Notes: generated by a model not told the origin, from the letters alone. A stretch of 64,000 bases of DNA from 55-13 sp964501275 (GCA_964501275.1 CAZCSP010000017.1:1-64000); one strand, 5' to 3'. Counted from the first letter of the stretch, positions 18,162-26,927 are shown. Numbers and translations are program-made.

Positions 18162-18767
18162 CTACCCTCTCTGTCCTGCCTGCATCTTTACAAGTAGGTC
18201 GTAAGCAAGGGGATCGAGGAGGATTTCTTGGATGAACAGATTGAGGCGATCTTCGTCCTTGATCTCCTCGGGCTTGATATTTGGGTTATAAAGCTTGAAA
18301 TCAAGAGAGTTGCCCGCCGCTTTCATCTGCCCCGCGTTCAAGGTGGTTTTCACAATCTCCAGAACCATTTTGGTATTGTCGCTGGCGATCGCCGCGCGCT
18401 GCATGGTGAAAGTTCGGATAACCGCGTTCAACTCCCTGAGCAATTCCTTATCGGGAACGTCGCCCTTCTCAATCCCATCCTGAACGGCCTTGTTCACCTT
18501 GGCTGCATACTGGCCAAGAATCTTGGCTTCTAAATCCTCTTGGGTCCGCACATCCCGCCGTGCCTTTTCGATAATGGGGAGGATCTTGCGGATCTGCTCC
18601 TTGGTCATCACCAAAGGCAGCAGGTGGTTTAGCAGGTCGATCTGCCGCATCTTCTCCAGCGTTGCGGTGGACTGCTTGGCTTTCTCCGAGGTCGGTTGGG
18701 CAAAGGCGGCCCCCGCAATGGCGAGGACGACGCTGAGGACGATTAAGAAGCGCTTCATAGTTTTCAC
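18162..18767 (-). CDS. Exported helical protein of unknown function
   Basis: 201 residues with a clear signal peptide ending AGAAFAQP. The mature part is helical and charged (KMRQIDLLNHLLPLVMTKEQIRKILPIIEKARRDVRTQEDL), which recalls periplasmic Spy/CpxP-like sensors (LTxEQ-type repeats), although the classic LTxxQ pair is not clear. Its start overlaps the end of the upstream gene by four bases. Confidence 0.65.
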   Translation of the reverse strand: MKTMKRFLIVLSVVLAIAGAAFAQPTSEKAKQSTATLEKMRQIDLLNHLLPLVMTKEQIRKILPIIEKARRDVRTQEDLEAKILGQYAAKVNKAVQDGIEKGDVPDKELLRELNAVIRTFTMQRAAIASDNTKMVLEIVKTTLNAGQMKAAGNSLDFKLYNPNIKPEEIKDEDRLNLFIQEILLDPLAYDLLVKMQAGQRG

Positions 18768-19141
18768 TGGGGGGCCACGTCTGGCTCCTGTGGATCAGAC
18801 GGCCCGGAGTTTCTAGATGTTACTACTCCATCGAACATCAAAGTTACCAACATCGCCATTGCCATGGTCTGCGCATGGACGAACGCCAAACCGGCACCAG
18901 CGATGGAAAGGAAAGCCAAGGGTGTCATCCCATTGGCAGTGAATCCGCCGAGGGAATGCGAGGCGATCAGGGCCGCAAACAGAACAGTCGCTCCCCCCAA
19001 CATCGCCACCGCTCCCCCAACTGCTCGGGCTTGGCGCGAGATACGGGACAGCTTCTGTCGAATGAAGTCGGACCGCCGAGACTGGATCAGCCCATAGGCA
19101 ATCCACAAGGCAAAACAAATCAACCCCTGGACCCAGATCAT
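18764..19141 (-). CDS. Membrane protein of unknown function
   Basis: 125 residues from ATG 19141, with about four membrane segments separated by basic loops (SRRSDFIRQKLSRISRQAR). A longer frame exists but would run through the inverted repeat at 19162-19260. It is coupled to the gene after it (ATGA overlap). No family recognised. Confidence 0.55.
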   Translation of the reverse strand: MIWVQGLICFALWIAYGLIQSRRSDFIRQKLSRISRQARAVGGAVAMLGGATVLFAALIASHSLGGFTANGMTPLAFLSIAGAGLAFVHAQTMAMAMLVTLMFDGVVTSRNSGPSDPQEPDVAPQ

Positions 19142-19161
19142 GAAACGGAGGGTACCGTAAT

Positions 19162-19260
19162 TGCTTGATTGCTGGAATGCTGGATTCGCGGAGGGTTGAT
19201 TTCGACTTCCGATTTCCGATTTCCGCCAATCTAGCAATCCAGCATTCCAGCAATCAAGCA
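19162..19260. repeat. Perfect 25-bp inverted repeat
   Basis: Arms at 19162-19186 and 19236-19260 pair perfectly around a 49-base loop. The motif TGATTGCTGGAATGCTGGAT is related to fragments near 25961 (CCAGCAATCCAGCAATC). It lies in the gap between two divergent genes, five bases before the sugar kinase start. Confidence 0.8.
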
Positions 19261-19265
19261 CTCCC

Positions 19266-20156
19266 ATGATTCTCGTCTTCGGCACCGTCTGCATCGACCG
19301 CATCCGCCGGGTCCCCCACTTACCGCCTGTAGGTGGCTATGTGGAGATAACGGAAGAGATCGACCTTTTGGGCGGCGAAGCCGCCAACACAGCGGTCGCC
19401 CTCCAATCTTGGGGAGCGGCAGTGACGCTTCATGGGAATGCCTTGGGCTCAGGAGCAGATGGCGATCTCTTGCGGCAGCTGGTCACCGAGAAAGGCCTCC
19501 AAATCGAACCCCAGGAGACGCAGAACTCCGCTCCTGTCTGCGACGTTTATGTCACGCCGGACGGTGACCGAACCATGTTCGGCAAGAACTTCAGCATCAT
19601 GGAGACCGACCTCTCCAGCCTGCCCAAAGCCGACTGGTTCACGGCGGAGCCAAACATGGCGACGCTCTCGCGAGAAGCGGCCCGGCTAGCCTACAAAGCA
19701 GGAATGAGCATCTACCTGATGGACTTCATCGGAGAGAACGAACCGATTCCGCCTGGCTCGTTTTGGCAGTGCAGCACCGACTGGATAGGAACCAGGGGCA
19801 ATACCCAAAAAAACGTCGCCTGGGTTCAGGATTGGGTGGACAAGACGGGTTGCTTCGCCATCCTCAGCGACGGCCCGAACGGCTTTGTGGCGGGATCGCC
19901 GAGCCATCCGGTGCGCGCCTATCCGCCCTTCCCGGCTCCGTCGATTGTGGACACCACCGGAGCCGGAGACGTGTTTCGGGCCGGGATGCTCTTTGGTCTC
20001 GACCAGGGCTGGCCTGTCCACCAGTGCCTCCAATTCGCCTCCGCCGCCGGATGCCTGAACTGCCGTTCGCTGGGAGCGACCACCGATGTGCCAACGGTCG
20101 CGGAAATCCAAGCCCATATCGACCAGCATCCCGCAATTTCCACGCAATATCGCTAG
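19266..20156 (+). CDS. PfkB-family carbohydrate kinase
   Basis: 296 residues. Ribokinase fold with GGEAANTAVALQSWG near residue 35 (substrate side) and the ATP/anion-hole motif DTTGAGDVFRAGMLFG with the catalytic Asp near residue 237. Family members phosphorylate ribose, fructose, nucleosides or similar sugars; the substrate is not readable. Its start lies directly after an inverted repeat and no ribosome site is obvious. Confidence 0.85.
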   Translation: MILVFGTVCIDRIRRVPHLPPVGGYVEITEEIDLLGGEAANTAVALQSWGAAVTLHGNALGSGADGDLLRQLVTEKGLQIEPQETQNSAPVCDVYVTPDGDRTMFGKNFSIMETDLSSLPKADWFTAEPNMATLSREAARLAYKAGMSIYLMDFIGENEPIPPGSFWQCSTDWIGTRGNTQKNVAWVQDWVDKTGCFAILSDGPNGFVAGSPSHPVRAYPPFPAPSIVDTTGAGDVFRAGMLFGLDQGWPVHQCLQFASAAGCLNCRSLGATTDVPTVAEIQAHIDQHPAISTQYR

Positions 20157-20215
20157 CAAGGGTATCTGCGCTTTTTCACGCAAACGCCGATGATCTTAAG
20201 AGAAGGTCAAATGGT

Positions 20216-20785
20216 ATGAATCACGGAGAGCGATATCTAAGGCTCGGCGACATGCTTCTCCACGAAGGGGTATTGACGCCCCGGAAGTTGAAGCGCGGAC
20301 TACAGGTTGCCCACGACTCGAAACGCAGGCTTGGCGACGTTCTAGTCGACCTCGGCTACGCCTCGGAAGAGATCGTCTCCAAGTGCCTCGCCGAACAATA
20401 CGGATTTACTTTTGCCGAGTTGGAAACGATTCAGCCTGATGCAGAAGCCCTGAAAAAGCTGACCCCAGAGTACGCCCTGAAGTGGGGAGTCTTGCCCGTG
20501 TCGGATGGAGACCACTTTACGTGCGTGATCTCCGATCCGCTGAACGTCGAGATATCGGATACGATGGCCGCAATCGTTCGCAAGCCGGTGTCCTTCACCT
20601 TGGCCGGGCGCGTCGCGCTCCAGCATGCGATTCGCGTTGCCTATGGCCTGCCGATTCCCAAAGTGAGCAAGGGTCGGAAACGCCCGCCTCAGCCGGAGTC
20701 CATCCTCCAACGCGACCGCGTGATGCTCTTGGAAGCCATCAATTTTGAGTTGAACCTCGACCATTCGATGAGGAGGGCAAGTTAA
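20216..20785 (+). CDS. Standalone MshEN/GspE N-terminal domain protein
   Basis: 189 residues. Two copies of the MshEN-like motif occur in the first 70 residues: LRLGDMLLHEGVLTPRKLKRGLQ and RLGDVLVDLGYASEEIVSKCLAEQ. Such repeats bind c-di-GMP in the secretion ATPase MshE. There is no ATPase domain, so this is an isolated receptor-like domain, followed by the usual C-terminal half (FTFAELETIQPDAEALKKL). Its TAA stop shares a base with the ATG of the next gene, which argues for a joint function. Confidence 0.8.
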   Translation: MNHGERYLRLGDMLLHEGVLTPRKLKRGLQVAHDSKRRLGDVLVDLGYASEEIVSKCLAEQYGFTFAELETIQPDAEALKKLTPEYALKWGVLPVSDGDHFTCVISDPLNVEISDTMAAIVRKPVSFTLAGRVALQHAIRVAYGLPIPKVSKGRKRPPQPESILQRDRVMLLEAINFELNLDHSMRRAS

Positions 20786-21618
20786 TGAGGATTATCTCTG
20801 TCACCAGCGGAAAGGGTGGGGTCGGCAAGACCAACCTGAGCGCCAACCTCGGCATCTCCCTAGCCCAGTTTGGCTACCGCGTCCTCGTCTTCGACGCCGA
20901 CCTTGGCCTCGCCAACCTCGACGTCGTCCTGGGCACCAGCGCCGAATACTCCCTCCACCACGCCCTGGATGGCAACCTCTGCCTGGCGGAAGTCATCGCC
21001 AACGGGCCGGGCGGGATTCGGTTCGTCAGCGGCGGATCGGGCATCTCGAAGCTGATCAACGTGAGCAGGAAGCGACTCCAGAACTTCCTGATGGAACTGA
21101 CCCAGCTTGAGGAATCGACCGACGTTTTGATCTTCGATACCGGTGCCGGCGTCGATCAGCGCGTTCTCACGTTCTTGCGCGCCGCCGACGAGGTGGTGCT
21201 AGTCGTCACCCCAGACCCCGCCTCGGTGACCGACGCCTACGCGACGATCAAAGTCCTGATGAGGAATCAGAAGGACGCCAATATCCAGGTTCTGATGAAC
21301 CAGGTGGAGTCGGAGCGGCAGGGCGAGGCGATCTATCGCAAGCTGAACGACGTCGCCAGCCACTTTCTGGATGCAAACCTCACCTACCTCGGCTCGGTCC
21401 GCCAGGACCCAGAGATCGTGCAGTGGGTCCGCCTCCGCCAGCCATTCGTTCTGGCCGATCCCAAGCTGAAAGCGTCCCGCGACGTACTGGATGTCGCCAA
21501 GGCTCTCGGCGCCAGGGCCAAACTCTACGACGACGCCGGGCATCTGGCCGAAAGGCTGGAACTCGCCTTCGGCATCAAGAAGGAAGAGCCCGTCGAGCCC
21601 CAGGCCCAAGCGGCCTAA
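20785..21618 (+). CDS. MinD/FlhG-like P-loop ATPase
   Basis: 277 residues. The deviant Walker A is SGKGGVGKTNLSANL (residues about 8-22). FDADLGLANLDVVLG and FDTGAGVDQRVL mark the switch and Walker B regions. The LANLDVVLG...VLMNQ layout is that of FlhG/FleN, which positions flagella or pili. The coupled MshEN protein suggests c-di-GMP-linked positioning of a surface apparatus. The Gln/Ala-rich tail lacks an obvious membrane-targeting helix. Confidence 0.85.
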   Translation: MRIISVTSGKGGVGKTNLSANLGISLAQFGYRVLVFDADLGLANLDVVLGTSAEYSLHHALDGNLCLAEVIANGPGGIRFVSGGSGISKLINVSRKRLQNFLMELTQLEESTDVLIFDTGAGVDQRVLTFLRAADEVVLVVTPDPASVTDAYATIKVLMRNQKDANIQVLMNQVESERQGEAIYRKLNDVASHFLDANLTYLGSVRQDPEIVQWVRLRQPFVLADPKLKASRDVLDVAKALGARAKLYDDAGHLAERLELAFGIKKEEPVEPQAQAA

Positions 21619-21622
21619 ACCG

Positions 21623-21649
21623 CATTCCGCCGGGTTTACTGGCGGAATG
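21623..21649 (+). promoter_or_regulatory. Hairpin enclosing the thioesterase start codon
   Basis: CATTCCGCC (21623-21631) pairs perfectly with GGCGGAATG (21641-21649) around a nine-base loop. The last three bases are the thioesterase ATG and the bases before it are the only purine-rich ribosome site. Folding would hide the start. Confidence 0.55.
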
Positions 21650-22081
21650 CTCCAAGCCGTTACCGAAGAGCGCATACGGGTCCGCTACGGCGAGACCGAC
21701 CAGATGGGCCACGCCTACTACGCCAACTACCTCTATTGGTTCGAGCAAGCCCGAGGCGCCTGGTGCCGCGACCGAGGGTTCACCTACAAATCGCTGGAGG
21801 AGCAAGGCATCCTCCTCCCAGTGGTGGAAGCCCACCTGCGGTATCGAGGCGAAGTGAAGTACGACGACTGGATCACCGTCCGCATTTGGACCTCGGAAGT
21901 GAAGCGAGCGGCGATCCGCTTCGACTACGAGGTCGTGAACCAGACAACCGGCAAAGTCGCCACCGAAGGCCACACCTGGCACGTCGTTATGAGCCCAGAG
22001 ACGAGAAGCGCCATGTCCATCCCTCCATTCATGAGGGAGCTATTGGAACGCGATCCGGCTTTGTTTGAGCGGTTGGAGTAA
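21647..22081 (+). CDS. Acyl-CoA thioesterase (4HBT hot-dog fold)
   Basis: 144 residues. The YbgC-like pattern VRYGETDQMGHAYYANYLYWFEQARGAW carries the catalytic Asp in TDQMGH. The product would hydrolyse acyl-CoA or a 4-hydroxybenzoyl-type thioester in the cytoplasm. A longer in-frame ORF from 21491 overlaps the previous gene; ATG 21647 is chosen because the family motif begins soon after it. Confidence 0.85.
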   Translation: MLQAVTEERIRVRYGETDQMGHAYYANYLYWFEQARGAWCRDRGFTYKSLEEQGILLPVVEAHLRYRGEVKYDDWITVRIWTSEVKRAAIRFDYEVVNQTTGKVATEGHTWHVVMSPETRSAMSIPPFMRELLERDPALFERLE

Positions 22082-22211
22082 GGCCCGCCCCGGTAGTCAC
22101 GGATGCTCAAAACCGCTGTCGATTCGCAAGTATCTGACAGACTAAAAAGTCCCTCCCCCTCTATCACAACAACACGAGCCCACTCGACTGGTGATCACGT
22201 ATTTGACGACT

Positions 22212-22643
22212 TCAGACCAGAGGATTTCGCACTTTCAGCCGGGGAAACCTGCTGAAATCCCGGTCGACCGAAAGTAGTTCGCTCACACCATGACTGAGGC
22301 ACACCGCCGCGATCCGGGCATCGTGGACTTGGGAGCCCACGATTTTCGCCCCTTCGAGGAGTTGCTGGAAGATGCTCCATGTTGTGGAAGTCTCAGTGTG
22401 CACCTCGCAAGATGGTGAAGCGGTCCACGCCTCAATTTGAAGCAAAGCCTCTTGAGGCGTCGCGGGGGAGGCGAAAATTCTTGGATGGGTGATTTTGCCG
22501 TAGAACTCCACCAGGCACTGGTAGGGAATGGCCCATGGAGCATCGCCTTGGGCCAGAGAAGCCATCACTTCCTTAGCGCGAGGATTGAAGGGCGACTCCG
22601 CCATCTTCGCATAGACCAGGATGTTGGTATCGACGCTTGTCAA
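22212..22643 (-). CDS. PIN-domain toxin (VapC-like)
   Basis: 143 residues. The PIN acidic residues are at SVDTNILVYA (Asp5), CLVEFYG (Glu), HDARIAA (Asp) and SVDRDF (Asp). This type of nuclease cuts tRNA or rRNA. It overlaps the antitoxin gene by four bases, giving the normal antitoxin-toxin order. Confidence 0.85.
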   Translation of the reverse strand: MTSVDTNILVYAKMAESPFNPRAKEVMASLAQGDAPWAIPYQCLVEFYGKITHPRIFASPATPQEALLQIEAWTASPSCEVHTETSTTWSIFQQLLEGAKIVGSQVHDARIAAVCLSHGVSELLSVDRDFSRFPRLKVRNPLV

Positions 22644-22873
22644 TACCGATCACCGTAGACGATTTCCCACATCTGCTCTTGGGTCATGTTCGGATCGACC
22701 AACCCACCCATATCCCGTGAGAGGTCGGGGAGTTTGTAGGCGTTCTTGGGTTTGCCGTTGATCGCCAGGCGGAGGCCCTCCTCGATGATTTCGCGCATCG
22801 TAACGCCGCGCTGGAGAGCGGTTTGCTTCAGCTTCTTAAAAAGAGAATCCGAAATCTCGACCGTCGTCTTCAT
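22640..22873 (-). CDS. VapB-like antitoxin
   Basis: 77 residues from ATG 22873. The N-terminus MKTTVEISDSLFKKLKQTALQRGVTMREIIEEGLRLAI is a ribbon-helix-helix DNA-binding pattern; the C-terminus should bind the toxin. A longer ORF start at 22936 is less likely. It precedes the toxin with an ATGA overlap. Confidence 0.75.
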   Translation of the reverse strand: MKTTVEISDSLFKKLKQTALQRGVTMREIIEEGLRLAINGKPKNAYKLPDLSRDMGGLVDPNMTQEQMWEIVYGDRY

Positions 22874-22966
22874 GACCCATATTACCATATCGGCTGAAAA
22901 AGGGCGGTCACGATGCCAATCCTGTAGGCCCCCCAAACAGTTCGCCCCGTCTACGCCGTATCATGG

Positions 22967-24931
22967 ATGGGGCGCATGGGGAATTCTGTGTTGGATGTGA
23001 AAGAAGCACTACGGCAACTTGAGGAAGTTGCGCCTGATGCGCCGTTCCTGGCCCTGGGCCAGACCATCTTCTGGGATGAGCCGATGAAAGCCGGAATCGC
23101 CCTCGCCTCCAAACGGCAGGGATACAGTCGGCGGTTTGTGGCGGGCGTACACGATACCGACTACTTCGCCAAGCTCCCCAGCGGGCGCCGACAGCCCGGA
23201 AAATTCAAAGCCTTCACCCACAACGACACCACCACTAAGGGCCTCTGGAGCGCGGCGGGCGAGTTCTCGACCCTGTTCGGCTCCGAGACCGTCGTCAGCC
23301 GGGAGACGCTGATCCATGCCGGCCTCAAGATCGAGAAGCTTCGCAAAGCGCGCCCCGATCTGCTCGACGAGGCGACCGAGGCCTGGGGATGGCGGGGGAT
23401 CGTCAGCCTGGACGAAGCGCCCCCCGTCAGTGCCGAGATGCCCCTCAATCCGGTTTTCCAGGAACTCCGCGCCACCTTCGACTGGGCGCTGGACCACACC
23501 CTTTCCAGCCTTACGGGAGAGTCGAAAGCCCAGGCCGAGGAGCTTGCCGACGAGCTGAGGAGCAAGCTGTGCGACGCCTTAGAAGCCGAGCCCAAGCCCA
23601 CCCTCTCCAGCTTCTACAAGCATCTGCTTCCCGAGTTCTACGACTTCGCCGCCGGAGCCCATGTCGATCTGGACGTCGCCTCCACCACCGAACTGCTCCG
23701 CTTCAACCGATCCACCGCCCACCTTCCCCGCTTCCAACTCCTCGACGCCTTTATAAATCCCAAGACCAAAGGGGTGGCCGCCAACGCCTACGACGAGGCG
23801 ATCCATGGCTCCGGCCTCTATGACCTCAAGCGATTCGGTACCGGCGCGATCCCGTTCGACCTGGTGGTGCCGGGCAAGGGGCGCGGGACGATTCGGCTGG
23901 GGAATCGGGGGATGGTCGTCATGACCCGCCAGCCGCTCTTTGCCAGCCTGAAGAAGCCGATCGAGAGCGTTGCCGAGTTGGCCGAAGTGATTGAGCGCAA
24001 GTTTGGGCCGGAGTGTACGTTGGTGGGCAAGGCGGTAAGCCTGATCGGGATGCTGGCCCGCGAGTTCGTCTTTGTCTTCCACGAGGGCGCCAGCAGCTAC
24101 GTCAAGTACAGCCGCAAGCTCCACCAAACTCTCATCGCCAACGGCCTGGACCTCAAGATGAACCCAATCCTGCGGGTCCGCTACCAGGCATGGGACGGCT
24201 TGCAGGTGGCCTGTTCCTGGATTCAACTCCCCGAGCCGTTCCAAGGCCCCTTTGGCACCGAGGAACTCTGCTCCCCCAGCTTTGCCGGACGCTGGAAAGC
24301 GGTGGCAGAGGAGCAGGCGAAGCTTCTGGGCAAGCTTGGCGACCTGAAGCGGCCCATCGACCTCATCCGCTTCCTGGAGTCCGAGGTCGGCGGAAGCTGG
24401 AGCTGTCTGGCCCGCGAGTATGAAGGGCTGCACACCGACTTGGAGCGCCTCAAGCAGGATGTGGACGCCCTCACCGCCGAACGCCATGCTTTCTACGCTC
24501 AGATCAAATCGTTGAAAGCAAAGCGCGTGGAGCTTGAGCGGGCCAAAGGCGAGCATTTTCGGGCGAAGATTTTTGAGAAGTCCCCCGACCTTGCCGAACT
24601 CGACCGCCGCATCGGCCTTGAAAAGGAGATCGAGGACGTGATCCACGAGATCGAATCGGCTCGACGCCAGATGAAGGACCGAGGCCGTCGCCAGCGGAAC
24701 CTGGCCCAAGCGCCCGAGGTCATCAAGGTTCATGATCGTCGCCGGAGTATTGAGCTGGAGGCTGAGTTGAAGAGACTGCGCCTCATCCGCCACGCCGTCA
24801 TCTCATCCCGAGGCCTCCAAAACGCCAACCTCCGCCCCAGCGCCTGGTGGTTCCCGCTAGTCTGCCCCGACGGCCTCTGGTTCCGCGAGACGGTGGATTC
24901 GGCGGAATGCTATTTGGAGCCGCTGTCTTGA
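22967..24931 (+). CDS. Large coiled-coil protein of unknown function
   Basis: 654 residues that I do not recognise. The N-terminal two thirds look globular and carry motifs such as LGQTIFWDEPMK, FVAGVHDTDYFAKLP and FKAFTHNDTTTKGLW. A long charged helix region at about residues 480-610 (LERLKQDVDALTAERHAFYAQIKSLKAKR) predicts a coiled coil, and a short globular end follows (WWFPLVCPDGLWFRETVDS). No signal or membrane segment. The start at 22967 follows a divergent promoter shared with the VapB-like gene. Confidence 0.7.
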   Translation: MGRMGNSVLDVKEALRQLEEVAPDAPFLALGQTIFWDEPMKAGIALASKRQGYSRRFVAGVHDTDYFAKLPSGRRQPGKFKAFTHNDTTTKGLWSAAGEFSTLFGSETVVSRETLIHAGLKIEKLRKARPDLLDEATEAWGWRGIVSLDEAPPVSAEMPLNPVFQELRATFDWALDHTLSSLTGESKAQAEELADELRSKLCDALEAEPKPTLSSFYKHLLPEFYDFAAGAHVDLDVASTTELLRFNRSTAHLPRFQLLDAFINPKTKGVAANAYDEAIHGSGLYDLKRFGTGAIPFDLVVPGKGRGTIRLGNRGMVVMTRQPLFASLKKPIESVAELAEVIERKFGPECTLVGKAVSLIGMLAREFVFVFHEGASSYVKYSRKLHQTLIANGLDLKMNPILRVRYQAWDGLQVACSWIQLPEPFQGPFGTEELCSPSFAGRWKAVAEEQAKLLGKLGDLKRPIDLIRFLESEVGGSWSCLAREYEGLHTDLERLKQDVDALTAERHAFYAQIKSLKAKRVELERAKGEHFRAKIFEKSPDLAELDRRIGLEKEIEDVIHEIESARRQMKDRGRRQRNLAQAPEVIKVHDRRRSIELEAELKRLRLIRHAVISSRGLQNANLRPSAWWFPLVCPDGLWFRETVDSAECYLEPLS

Positions 24932-25030
24932 GTTTGGAGTTGAGAGTTTGGAGGTCAAGAGCCTTTCATAATTGATTGTGATACGGCGTCATCCTGAGCG
25001 AGCCAACTGAAACTTGTAGTGAGGCCGAAT

Positions 25031-25066
25031 GCTGGTCGCGAGTCGAAGGACCTCACCCATCTGTAG
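25031..25066. repeat. 36-base dispersed repeat, copy B
   Basis: GCTGGTCGCGAGTCGAAGGA at 25031 continues to CTGTAG at 25066. It differs from 15488-15523 in one base. A CGGCGTCATCCTGAG tag lies upstream in both places (24984 and 15081). Confidence 0.7.
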
Positions 25067-25103
25067 CTCGTTGCAAAGACTTTTCGGAAAACCCAATTTG
25101 CCA

Positions 25104-25955
25104 ATGAGTACAGTACACACCCCACAAGCCACAAGCCACACCAAGTTCTGGAAGCTCCAGGCCATCGGCAACGACTTCCCCCTCTTCCATGCCGACGACC
25201 TGAGCGGAGTCGATCTTTCGGAATTTGCCATTCAGACCGCGGATCGGAAGTTCGGCATCGGCGGCGACGGCCTCTTGGTTATGCGTCCTCTAGGGCCGGA
25301 TCGCGCAGAACTCAGGATGTTCAACCCCGACGGCACCGAGGACTTCTGCGGCAACGGCCTCCGGATCGCCGCTCGCCATGCCTTTGACCAGGGTTGGGTT
25401 GGCCGCTCTTTTACCCTGGTGCATCGAGGGCAAGAGGTGCCTTCCGAAGTGCGGACCGACGGGCAGATTTTGACGACTATCGGAGTCGCCTCCTATGAGC
25501 CCTTTATCGTCCCCATCGACCGCCCAACCGAACTCTTCGACGACCTGGTCGGGGTGATCGGAGGAGTCGAGTTCCGAGGCAGTTCGCTAACCACCGGAAG
25601 CACCCACACCGTGATCCCGGTCGAGACCCTGCCAACCGACCAAGAGATCACCACCTGGGGACCCGAGTTGGAATACCTCCCCCTCTTCCCCGACCGCACC
25701 AGCGTGATCTTTGTCCAGGAATCCGCCCCCATGGACCTCCGCATCCGCATCTGGGAGCGAGGAGTCGGCGAGACACTAGGCTGCGGCACCGGAAGCTCCG
25801 CCGCCGCTGCCGACTACCTGCGTCGAAAGGGCGGCAATGGAACCGTCCTAGTCCGAAATCCCGGCGGCGACATCCAGGTTTCCATGCCCGCCTGGAACCA
25901 ACCCATCACCATCCAGGGTACGGCGGAGCTGGTCTACTCGGGTCAGTGGTTCTAG
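25104..25955 (+). CDS. dapF: Diaminopimelate epimerase
   Basis: 283 residues. The two active-site cysteines are in NPDGTEDFCGNGLR and GCGTGSSAA. The enzyme interconverts LL- and meso-diaminopimelate for cell wall and lysine synthesis. ATG 25104 is chosen because the longer frame from 25029 runs into a dispersed repeat. It is followed by almost 1 kb without genes. Confidence 0.93.
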   Translation: MSTVHTPQATSHTKFWKLQAIGNDFPLFHADDLSGVDLSEFAIQTADRKFGIGGDGLLVMRPLGPDRAELRMFNPDGTEDFCGNGLRIAARHAFDQGWVGRSFTLVHRGQEVPSEVRTDGQILTTIGVASYEPFIVPIDRPTELFDDLVGVIGGVEFRGSSLTTGSTHTVIPVETLPTDQEITTWGPELEYLPLFPDRTSVIFVQESAPMDLRIRIWERGVGETLGCGTGSSAAAADYLRRKGGNGTVLVRNPGGDIQVSMPAWNQPITIQGTAELVYSGQWF

Positions 25956-26548
25956 TCCAGCAATCCAGCAATCGATATTTCCCAAAAAATCGTTGGTTGA
26001 CAAAACCCGCTTTCCCGCCCTATATAAGTAGGGAGCACGGAAATCGGAAATCGAAGATGATCTCAGATCGTCGCCTCAATCGGGGAATCGAAGGCCGTTC
26101 TGCGTCTTTCTGTGTATTCTGCGGTTCAAGCAGTCTGGACCAAAAGAGCCTAGGATGGCCGCAAAGAGTCGCACAAGGATCATCTGGGGTTCCCTCCCCC
26201 GTTGGGTCGCTGTGCCGTTGTGGTATGAACTCTCCTACCCCTTTGTGCCTTGGCGTCTTGGTGGTTCAAAAGCAGATCGGAAGCCATAACCAACCTGTAG
26301 ATAAGCATCGCAAAACCGCAATGCCGAAACGCCGAAAAACCGTCCCATGTGTGACTTGCAGTAAAAAAAGCACGAAAATCCCGGTTCATTTGAACTTGAG
26401 CCAGCTACGGATTTTTGAACCTGAGTTCGGTCGCGTTTTTCGAAAATTTGAACCTACGAATCCGTAGCTGACCAACGATCTAGGAGGCAACGGTCGGACC
26501 TGGAGGTCCAACCCACGGAGAACCCGGACGTAGACGTCCAGGCTACAA

Positions 26549-26572
26549 ATGGACCGCTGATCTCCAGATCGG
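26549..26572. repeat. Dispersed 24-base repeat, copy 2
   Basis: Partner of 4933-4956 with two differences. Its core CTGATCTCCAGATCGG is nearly palindromic. Confidence 0.55.
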
Positions 26573-26757
26573 CCTGCTTGTAGCTGGATCCGGCTTGTAT
26601 CTGGGGAGCAAACCCACTTTTTGGAACCACGGTGTAGCGGTGAACACAGTGAGGGCACAGAGAATCCACCGTGAAACGCCGCGTCCGCCGTGCCGCCGTG
26701 GTTAAGTCTTGGGCTGAGGTTGGAAAATGGCTCTACAGGTTATTTCAAAACTCCTTT

Positions 26758-26832
26758 ACCGCCAAGAAATCAAGGACGCAAAGGTTCTCAACAGGCTCTT
26801 TGCGTTCCTTCGTTTCTTTGTTTCTTGGCGGT
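26758..26832. repeat. CCGCCAAG-type long imperfect hairpin
   Basis: Left arm ACCGCCAAGAAATCAAGGAC at 26758 and right arm ending TTTCTTGGCGGT at 26832 pair imperfectly. Related sequences occur at 15006, 15670, 26239 and 44063-44131. Confidence 0.65.
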
Positions 26833-26927
26833 GAGAAGGAAACCGTGGTGTCGCCGCTACTGTGTCAGTAGACGAAAACGCCCAGACTTGAGTTATGAAA
26901 CTTGGCTCAGGTTAAAGCAACCCTCGC

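Larger units (their letters stand above)
25956..26927. other. Non-coding interval of about 970 bases, repeat-rich
   Basis: No convincing gene. Seen here are a CCAGCAATCCAGCAATC fragment (25961), TCTGCGTCTTTCTGTG-type words (26098), a CTTTGTGCCTTGGCG segment (26241), GGACCTGGAGGTCC and GGACGTAGACGTCC palindromes (26498-26532), the 24-base repeat at 26549-26572, and a CCGCCAAGAAA hairpin (26758-26832). Short ORFs here read as repeat translations. Confidence 0.6.

Noticed and set aside
23579..24793. 404-residue ORF opposite the 654-residue orphan
   Set aside because: The plus frame keeps one consistent reading with coiled coil and start region; the minus frame shows Leu/Gly-rich shadow composition.
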